Program-made: the position numbers and the translations under genes | Part shown: positions 1-4,744 of the stretch, in pieces | Layout of the letters: each line of letters begins with the position of its first letter | How positions within the stretch are numbered: the first letter of the stretch is position 1 | Notes under the pieces: generated by a model | Seen by the model: only the letters and a program-made list of their open reading frames with translations | Told to the model about the DNA's origin: nothing | The model's database searches: none | From: JBFLVQ01 sp040758525 | GTDB taxonomy: Bacteria > Acidobacteriota > Blastocatellia > Chloracidobacteriales > JADJPF01 | Reading direction: 5' to 3' | Length of the DNA stretch: 5,707 nt | Assembly: GCA_040758525.1 (NCBI GenBank) | Contig: JBFLVQ010000626.1 | Coordinates: forward strand, 1 to 5,707

Positions 1-43
1 AACAACCTAAATCAATTAAACACAAATACAGGAGAAAACAACT

Positions 44-304
44 ATGAAGATTACTCCTCACAGTTTGAAGAGATTAGTTTTGATAGCTATGTTAGTTTGC
101 TTAGTAACTATGGGTGCGGTAATGAAAAGCCAAGCTGCCCATGGATATACTGTAACATCTGTGACTTATTATTCGGATTGCACCTATAGCACCGTAGTAG
201 GTCGGTGTATTTTTAATAGCTGCGAACCTGAGCCAATATGTACAGGAGTGCAGACAGACTACTTTACTGAACGTATCCTTTCTGAAGGTTCAGACTGTCC
301 TTAA
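44..304 (+). CDS. Small secreted Cys-containing peptide, DUF6289-like (first of a tandem pair)
   Basis: An 86-residue exported protein of unknown function. The N-terminus is a classic signal peptide: Lys/Arg at residues 2, 9 and 10, a hydrophobic core at about 11-26, and a likely signal peptidase I site after SQA or QAA (residues 29-32). C19 lies in the core, but the residues before it do not form a lipobox, so a lipoprotein is unlikely. The mature part begins near HGYTV and carries TYYSD at 41-45 and VVG at 51-53, followed by a Cys-rich tail. Mature cysteines are C46, C55, C60, C66 and C85, an odd number. The TYYSD...VVG...C pattern recalls the DUF6289 family of small secreted proteins; this is from memory, not a search. 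An AGGAGA ribosome site at 30-35, eight bases ahead of the ATG, supports this start. The promoter lies outside the window. It is followed after 92 bases by a paralogue (397-687), and the two are probably co-transcribed. Confidence 0.8.
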   Translation: MKITPHSLKRLVLIAMLVCLVTMGAVMKSQAAHGYTVTSVTYYSDCTYSTVVGRCIFNSCEPEPICTGVQTDYFTERILSEGSDCP

Positions 305-348
305 AAACTACCTTAGCTACCAGAATTGTTCCGTTACCAAGGAAACCC

Positions 349-358
349 TTACTAGTAA
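349..358. other. 10-bp perfect palindrome between the two peptide genes
   Basis: TTACTAGTAA is a perfect inverted repeat in the 92-base gap between the two small peptide genes. It could be a binding site or chance; nothing else in the sequence links it to regulation. The rest of the gap (305-384) shows no clear promoter or terminator. Confidence 0.2.
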
Positions 359-384
359 TTTGGCAATCAACCTTGAAAAATAAG

Positions 385-390
385 AAAGGA
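385..390 (+). promoter_or_regulatory. Ribosome binding site that fixes the start of the second peptide
   Basis: AAAGGA lies six bases before the ATG at 397. An in-frame TTG at 373 would extend the protein by eight residues, but it has no comparable ribosome site upstream, and this site would then fall inside the coding region. The ATG at 397 is therefore preferred. Confidence 0.7.
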
Positions 391-396
391 AAAACT

Positions 397-687
397 ATGT
401 GTCTTTCTAGATTAAGCAAAGCTCTTGTTCTTGGTATTGCGTCTTTAGCACTAATCCTCTCACCTACTCTTGTATCTAATGGTAAAGGAAAGTTGGGTAG
501 CCATGCTGCTGCCGCTGCAGCATATAATAGATTCAAAATAATCACCTACTATAGCGATGAAAGTTATTCAGAGATTGTTGGTGGTTATATTATCGATTGT
601 ACAGGAAGAGCAACCCGTAATGAGGGACAATTTACACCATTCTACACAGTAGAAGAGGAGCCTTGTTGTGGCGACGTCCTATGTTAA
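397..687 (+). CDS. Small secreted Cys-containing peptide, DUF6289-like (second of a tandem pair)
   Basis: A 96-residue exported protein of unknown function, counted from the ATG at 397. It has Arg5 and Lys8, then a hydrophobic core at about 9-26. A hydrophilic Gly/Lys stretch (28-35) follows, then six consecutive alanines (37-42). Cleavage could fall near LVS (25-27) or at the Ala run; the long polar gap between core and Ala run is unusual for a signal peptide. The mature part has TYYSD at 50-54 and IVG at 60-62, matching TYYSD and VVG in the upstream gene at nearly the same spacing, so the two are paralogues. Both recall the DUF6289 family (from memory). Mature cysteines are C68, C90, C91 and C96, the last being the C-terminal residue, and the acidic EEEP stretch before C90 is absent from the first copy. 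Outside the TYYSD region the copies have diverged strongly, so this is an old duplication. A strong hairpin at 734-759 probably ends the transcript. Confidence 0.8.
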   Translation: MCLSRLSKALVLGIASLALILSPTLVSNGKGKLGSHAAAAAAYNRFKIITYYSDESYSEIVGGYIIDCTGRATRNEGQFTPFYTVEEEPCCGDVLC

Positions 688-733
688 AGCCATAGCTGAC
701 AAAGCTCTTACTACAAGCTCTCAAGATCATAAT

Positions 734-759
734 AGCAGGCTGGTAATTACTAGCCTGCT
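734..759 (+). terminator. Strong stem-loop downstream of the peptide pair, probable terminator
   Basis: AGCAGGCT (734-741) pairs perfectly with AGCCTGCT (752-759). The stem continues inward with a G-T wobble and two more pairs, closing on an AATT loop, for about 11 base pairs in all. It lies 46 bases after the stop of the second peptide. The following bases (TCAAAG, then GTTTTATT from 771) are not an immediate T-tract, so it may be an imperfect intrinsic terminator or an RNA-stabilising hairpin. Orientation is assigned from the upstream genes. Confidence 0.55.
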
Positions 760-884
760 TCAAAGTATACGTTTTATTAGCTATTACACACCATAGGACT
801 ACTAATGATACAGCCCTCACCACATAGATCTAAGTTTGTCAGATCGTATTCATCATAGTACTAACCTTGAATATCTTATCACTA

Positions 885-913
885 TTGACCTAGGCTAGCA
901 TATTGCGTTAAAC
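885..913 (+). promoter_or_regulatory. Weak sigma-70-like promoter candidate for the reductase gene
   Basis: TTGACC at 885-890 matches five of six bases of a -35 box. Seventeen bases later TTAAAC (908-913) matches only three of six of a -10 box. The position, about 44 bases before the start codon, is reasonable. It overlaps the CTAGCAT direct repeat. This is a guess from sequence alone. Confidence 0.25.
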
Positions 914-923
914 ATTCTAGCAT
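895..923. repeat. Direct repeat CTAGCAT, two copies phased by 22 bp
   Basis: CTAGCAT occurs at 895-901 and again at 917-923, both followed by a TTG within a few bases. The start-to-start distance is 22 bp, about two helical turns, so both copies face the same side of the DNA. The first copy abuts two small palindromes, CCTAGG (889-894) and GCTAGC (894-899). This arrangement, just upstream of the reductase gene, would suit a dimeric regulator. The rest of the 269-base gap (688-956), beyond this repeat, the hairpin and the promoter candidate, shows nothing recognisable. Confidence 0.3.
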
Positions 924-956
924 TGGAACCACCAGGCCATTCATTCGAGGTATAAT

Positions 957-1727
957 ATGATGACAGAGCAAACATTAGATCTAACCGACAAGGTTGCACT
1001 GATAACAGGTGCGGGTGTTGGCATAGGAAAAGCAGTTGCACTGGCATTGGGACGCGCAGGTGCTTTCATTGGCATCCATTACTATACTAGCAGAGAAGGA
1101 GCAGAAAGCACACTAGCAGAGTTAAGCGCTCACAATGGTAAAGGAATGATCTTACAGGCTGATCTTACACGTGAGGAAGAAGCCTATGCGGTAGTAGACA
1201 ATCTCATTACTCGTATCGGTCGCCTAGATATCTTGGTAAATAATAGTGGAGGATTGGTCAAACGGGCTAAGATTGAAGAATGTCCACTGGAGGTCTGGCA
1301 ACAGTCTCTGGATATTAATCTCACCAGCGCTTTTCTGATAACCAAACGGGCCATTCCTCATCTGCGAGCAAGTGGCAGCGGCCGTATTGTTAATATACTT
1401 TCACTCTCAGTACAGACTGGTGGAGCAAATGGTGCGGGCGCTTATGCTGCTTCAAAAGGTGGCTTAATGGTCTTCACCCATACATTGGCCAAAGAGCTTG
1501 CCCCGCAAGTTCGTACTAACTCAGTAATGCCTGGTACCGTAGAGACACGCCATCATGAAATCCATTCTACCCAAGAGCAGATGGAGAATTATCGCAAGCA
1601 GACTCCATTAGGTCGCAATACTTATGCTGAAGAGGTCGCGAGCGCAGTGCATTTTCTTGTTAGCGATATGTCATCACATATAAATGGCGCACTAATCGAT
1701 ATTAGCGGCGGAAGATTTTTACGTTGA
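957..1727 (+). CDS. Short-chain dehydrogenase/reductase (SDR), classical FabG-like
   Basis: A full-length 256-residue classical SDR, expected to be a cytosolic NAD(P)(H)-dependent oxidoreductase acting on a carbonyl or hydroxyl group. The Rossmann nucleotide motif TGAGVGIG is at 17-24. ADL at 68-70 matches the adenine-binding Asp region. The usual NNAG motif reads NNSG (95-98), a mild variant. The catalytic set is N121, S149 (in NILS), Y163 and K167 (YAASK). PGTVET (192-197) is the usual segment after the active site, and GALIDISGG at 244-252 is the typical C-terminal motif. HYYTSREGAE (41-50), with Arg46, resembles NADP(H)-preferring FabG-type enzymes; that preference is inference. GAGG-type ribosome bases (GAGG, 947-950) precede two adjacent ATGs (957 and 960); either could be used. 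The substrate cannot be told from sequence: the family includes 3-oxoacyl-ACP reductases, sugar and alcohol dehydrogenases and antibiotic tailoring enzymes. It is followed after 83 bases by the DUF2795-like gene, with no clear terminator between, so the two may be co-transcribed. Confidence 0.93.
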   Translation: MMTEQTLDLTDKVALITGAGVGIGKAVALALGRAGAFIGIHYYTSREGAESTLAELSAHNGKGMILQADLTREEEAYAVVDNLITRIGRLDILVNNSGGLVKRAKIEECPLEVWQQSLDINLTSAFLITKRAIPHLRASGSGRIVNILSLSVQTGGANGAGAYAASKGGLMVFTHTLAKELAPQVRTNSVMPGTVETRHHEIHSTQEQMENYRKQTPLGRNTYAEEVASAVHFLVSDMSSHINGALIDISGGRFLR

Positions 1728-1810
1728 CTAAGCTCATCCTTATATATCGCTGAGTTCGTTATCTGGGAATAGTGATTGCTTTTTATTAATAACAGAAAGG
1801 GGGAATTATT

Positions 1811-2608
1811 ATGCCGATAACGATACTGGAACAAGGCCACTATGAGTTATTTCTTACCAACAATAACAATAAAATTCTTGTCCTGGATGACAAAAATTGG
1901 TTTGCTTGGGATGCTAGTGATGCAGGCGGTCAGATCATCTTTTCTGATAATAATCATAGAAGAGCGCGTACTTTGCAATCAGGACAATATTATTTAGTCG
2001 ATATCAACCGTGAAAACAGGTTCAAGGATAGTAGATATCTTTTTATTGAGAACGACAACCAATTTCAAATCTTGTTGTTACCAGATGGTCTGCCTACTGA
2101 AACCAATACACAAACGAGCATTATTAAACCGAACGAAACAATCTCAACCGATAATCTCATCAAGTTGCTTGGGCTGACTAAACAACATCTTACCACTAAA
2201 CGAATTGTAGTACCTGGTGTTGGTTCAGCGACTAGTGTTGCCAATTACCTCAAAGGGGTAGATTTTCCTACAAATTTAAAAGAGATTATCGATTATGTGC
2301 ATCGTTTGCGTGGACCAGTTGATCTTATTGATCAGTTAAAAAAGCTAGCTAAACGTACATATACCAGTATTGACGATATTATCAAGGAGATAGAAACCAT
2401 TTATAGTGGTGCAAGAAAAGCTCAACAACTTCCCATACAAGACTATGATCGTATGACGACAGATGAAATTAAAGCAAACCTAACAAACCAGCAGCCACAA
2501 GATATCGAATTATTGAGAGACTATGAGAGCATACATAAAGGTAGAATAGATTTATTGGAAGAATTTGACCGTAGGCTTGCCCAGGTTAAGCATGTTGGCG
2601 TAAAATAG
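1811..2608 (+). CDS. Unknown protein with DUF2795-like and DUF8129-like modules
   Basis: A 265-residue protein without signal peptide or membrane segment; function unknown. Three parts are visible. Residues 1-95 are rich in alternating hydrophobic, aromatic and Asn/Asp residues and look like a beta domain; I do not recognise it. After a polar linker (about 96-112) and a short helical stretch, residues 143-196 resemble the DUF2795 family: LKGVDFP at 147-153, a helix, GPVDLIDQLKKL at 168-179, then RTYTSIDDI at 182-190. Residues 209-257 (MTTDEIKANL, then LLRDYESIHKGRIDLLEEFD) match a helical motif common at the end of small actinobacterial proteins, annotated as DUF8129 as I recall it: T..EI...L, E...RDYE..HK.R..LL. 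Both assignments are from memory. A strong AAAGGGGG ribosome site (1796-1803), seven bases ahead of the ATG, supports the start. The gene faces the aminotransferase, with 28 bases between the two stop codons. Confidence 0.85.
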   Translation: MPITILEQGHYELFLTNNNNKILVLDDKNWFAWDASDAGGQIIFSDNNHRRARTLQSGQYYLVDINRENRFKDSRYLFIENDNQFQILLLPDGLPTETNTQTSIIKPNETISTDNLIKLLGLTKQHLTTKRIVVPGVGSATSVANYLKGVDFPTNLKEIIDYVHRLRGPVDLIDQLKKLAKRTYTSIDDIIKEIETIYSGARKAQQLPIQDYDRMTTDEIKANLTNQQPQDIELLRDYESIHKGRIDLLEEFDRRLAQVKHVGVK

Positions 2609-2636
2609 AGCCCCTTGCTCACTCTTTTAGACTCCT

Positions 2637-3875
2637 CTACTTATAACGTTGTATTGCTCTAGCCAGTTGAGCAATACCTTTCTCAATCTGTGCTGGCTTA
2701 CAGTTTGTAAAACATAAGCGCATACAGTTGGTTGCTTGATAGCTGTCTTTTATACAAAAAGCACTGCCCGGCATAAAAGCAACCTGTTCTTGCTCAATGG
2801 CAATTTTTAACAGCTCTGTAGTATCTATTCCATTAGGTAGGACTACCCAAATAAAGACACCGCTAGTCGGCTTCTGCCAGTAGGCATCTGCGGGAAAGTA
2901 CTTGGCCAGTGCGTTAATCATCAGATCTCGGCAAGTCCGAAAAGTTTGTTGCAACTTAACAAGCTGGGCATCAAGAGCTCCAGTATCTAAGAAGGCAGAT
3001 ATGGTGCGTTGTGTGAGCGTACAGGAATCAATATCATGATAATCTTTAATTATAGATAATTTGGGAATAAGTTGGGAAGGTACAACCAGCCATCCTGTAC
3101 GTAGTCCAGGTCCAAGAATTTTTGAGAAAGATCCAACATAAAGAACCCATTCTTCTTCCAGTGCTCGTAATGGTGGGCTCATCTGGTTCTCATAAAATAA
3201 CAACCCATAAGCATCATCCTCAATAATGGGAACCTGATATTGCCGTGCTAATGCCACCAGATGCATGCGGTTTGCTAATGTCATGCTTACACCAAGCGGA
3301 TTGTGACCATCTGCCATAGTATAGATAAAAGCTGGTTTCACACCATCTTTAAGTATTGCTTCAAGAGCATCTATATCCATACCAGTTACAGGTTCTGCAG
3401 GCACAGTAAGAATCTTTGGCTGAAAAGGTTCAATCACCTTATGGATGCCAGTGTAGGTTGTCTCTTCAATGATCACTTGTTGTCCATAGTTAAGCAGTAG
3501 TGAGGCTAGCAAGTTCAGTCCTTGTTGTGCTCCTGTAGTTAAAAAGATCTGCTCTTCAGAACAAGTTACACCTCGCTGTGCCATTATTGATACAATATGC
3601 CGCTTTAATGGTTGGAATGGTGGACCAAGCTGCATCGCTAGCAAATCATTCCTCAGCACCTCTGTTGCTGCTTCAGCAAAATTCTCGCGGCATAGTAGTT
3701 CGGCGGCAGGTAGCCCTAAAGCAAAAGATATTATATGTGGACGTGCCGCCAGCGAGAGCATCTCTCGCAATGTTGTCGCCTCGCTGTTATATACTCTATC
3801 GGCTAACAGGATCTCTGCACGAGCATCGACACCTTGAGTACTTTCTTCTATTGCTAACTTTAGATTTCTTTTCAT
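2637..3875 (-). CDS. PLP-dependent aminotransferase, class I/II (2-aminoadipate/aromatic-type subgroup)
   Basis: A complete 412-residue fold-type I aminotransferase, cytosolic, expected to move an amino group between an amino acid and a 2-oxo acid. SFALGLPAAEL (50-60) is the usual N-terminal substrate-side segment. TTGAQQGL (113-120) binds the PLP phosphate, and N192 in HNPLG matches the NP motif. D220 in EDDAYG pairs with the pyridine nitrogen and Y223 with O3'. K252 in SFSK is the Schiff-base lysine, R259 in GLRTGW contacts phosphate, and R386 in MRLCF binds the substrate carboxylate. All key residues are present, so the enzyme should be active. The usual NPTG appears as NPLG. There is no N-terminal winged-helix domain, so it is an enzyme and not a MocR-type regulator. 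Homologues include LysN-like 2-aminoadipate and aromatic aminotransferases; related enzymes in NRPS clusters make arylglycines. AAAGGG (3880-3885) lies four bases before the ATG, rather close. It is the last gene of the operon with the oxygenase, 29 bases upstream. Substrate is not predictable. Confidence 0.93.
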   Translation of the reverse strand: MKRNLKLAIEESTQGVDARAEILLADRVYNSEATTLREMLSLAARPHIISFALGLPAAELLCRENFAEAATEVLRNDLLAMQLGPPFQPLKRHIVSIMAQRGVTCSEEQIFLTTGAQQGLNLLASLLLNYGQQVIIEETTYTGIHKVIEPFQPKILTVPAEPVTGMDIDALEAILKDGVKPAFIYTMADGHNPLGVSMTLANRMHLVALARQYQVPIIEDDAYGLLFYENQMSPPLRALEEEWVLYVGSFSKILGPGLRTGWLVVPSQLIPKLSIIKDYHDIDSCTLTQRTISAFLDTGALDAQLVKLQQTFRTCRDLMINALAKYFPADAYWQKPTSGVFIWVVLPNGIDTTELLKIAIEQEQVAFMPGSAFCIKDSYQATNCMRLCFTNCKPAQIEKGIAQLARAIQRYK

Positions 3876-3904
3876 AGTGCCCTTTAGTGGCTATGGATAG
3901 TAGC

Positions 3905-4744
3905 CTAGTTAGAAAAATTTGAAATAATACTTTGAGGTAAATGGATAAAATTATTTACCATCATTGCTAAAAAATGGATATTCCCTAAGATACCTCGCTT
4001 AGTAACAGCACAATAGGTAAATGGGTTATTCCTATACCAAAAATTTACTGAAATAGCCATTTCCAGAGAAACTACTTGGTGCCACCAGAAGCTGGGAATA
4101 AAAATTATTTCTCCTGGTGCTAAAATACAACTAATAGATTTAGCTCTATTAAATTTAGGATGTTTTAGTAAATCAGGCTGTTCGATATTGACTTGGCTAA
4201 GATGCGGAATTTTTGAAAAAGCAGAATAAGGATAAAGAAATTCAAGTTGATTCGGTGAGAATAGAGTAATATGTTTACGGCCAGCCACCTGAGCTAATAA
4301 ATTATGTCCACAATCAAAATGTAATGGTGATGTGTTACCACCACTGCCTAACCATAGGTTTGCTACCAACAATCTGTTCTTATCAAAATAGCTTGGAAAA
4401 TCAATATCATTTTCTAGTGGTGGCAGATCTTTCAATGCACTCTGCTGTAAGTAATACTTATTGTCTGTCTGGTTTGGTGAAGATATTAACTCTATATACT
4501 CATTAAATAGCATCTTCTTAATATTTTTAAAACCATCTTTGGGATCTCCCCTAAAGATACCGTCGGAAGAAACGCCGACCTGGACTGGTATTGTTGCTAA
4601 GGAATTGTTTAGATATTCGATTGTCCATAGTTTAAGAGCCTTCCAGTTCTGCATAGCTTTAGTGATAATTACAGGCTTATCGACTAAAGCAAATCTATTT
4701 TGGAACTCTTCAACTGTTGGTAGTTCAATACGCTCTATTTGCAT
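3905..4744 (-). CDS. JmjC/cupin_8 Fe(II)/2-oxoglutarate-dependent oxygenase, probable hydroxylase
   Basis: A 279-residue cupin-like protein of the JmjC/FIH-type family, expected to hydroxylate an amino acid or peptide side chain using O2, 2-oxoglutarate and Fe(II). The N-terminal part has the usual KPVIITKAMQNWKA (23-36), and the PPLENDIDFPSYF region (108-120) precedes the jelly roll. The iron triad is H142 and D144 in PLHFD and H222 in IPSFWWHQV. K157 in AGRKHITLFSP is the likely 2-oxoglutarate carboxylate ligand, and SVNFWY (232-237) closes the barrel. All metal ligands are intact. An AGAGGA ribosome site (4754-4759) sits nine bases before the ATG, inside the end of the synthetase gene, whose stop lies 10 bases within this gene. 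That overlap implies translational coupling, so the oxygenase is made with the synthetase and probably tailors its substrate or product. Cupin_8 proteins also act on proteins or tRNA in other settings; the tie to the NRPS comes from context, not from the residues. Confidence 0.9.
   Translation of the reverse strand: MQIERIELPTVEEFQNRFALVDKPVIITKAMQNWKALKLWTIEYLNNSLATIPVQVGVSSDGIFRGDPKDGFKNIKKMLFNEYIELISSPNQTDNKYYLQQSALKDLPPLENDIDFPSYFDKNRLLVANLWLGSGGNTSPLHFDCGHNLLAQVAGRKHITLFSPNQLEFLYPYSAFSKIPHLSQVNIEQPDLLKHPKFNRAKSISCILAPGEIIFIPSFWWHQVVSLEMAISVNFWYRNNPFTYCAVTKRGILGNIHFLAMMVNNFIHLPQSIISNFSN

Noticed and set aside
44..100. First peptide as a lipoprotein because of Cys19
   Set aside because: The residues before it (M-L-V) do not fit a lipobox, and a normal signal peptidase I site occurs downstream.
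352..753. Inverted copies of AATTACTAG at 352-360 and 745-753 flanking the second peptide gene
   Set aside because: Nine bases of AT-rich sequence with no target-site duplication or transposase. Too short to support a mobile element.
804..857. A 17-codon open frame starting ATGATACAG in the 688-956 gap
   Set aside because: There is no convincing ribosome site and no recognisable product.
951..956. Perfect TATAAT just before the reductase ATG as a -10 box
   Set aside because: Transcription would begin about seven bases further on, inside the coding region and past both ATGs, and the gene has a ribosome site upstream. Probably chance.
1728..1810. Hairpin AGCTCA/TGAGTT after the reductase as a terminator
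   Set aside because: Six pairs including a wobble, with a 14-base loop, and no T-tract directly after it.
2608..2620. Small hairpin GAGC-CCCTT-GCTC between the convergent genes, with T-rich bases on both sides, as a bidirectional terminator
   Set aside because: The stem has only four pairs and the T stretches are short and interrupted. The location is right but the structure is too weak to call.
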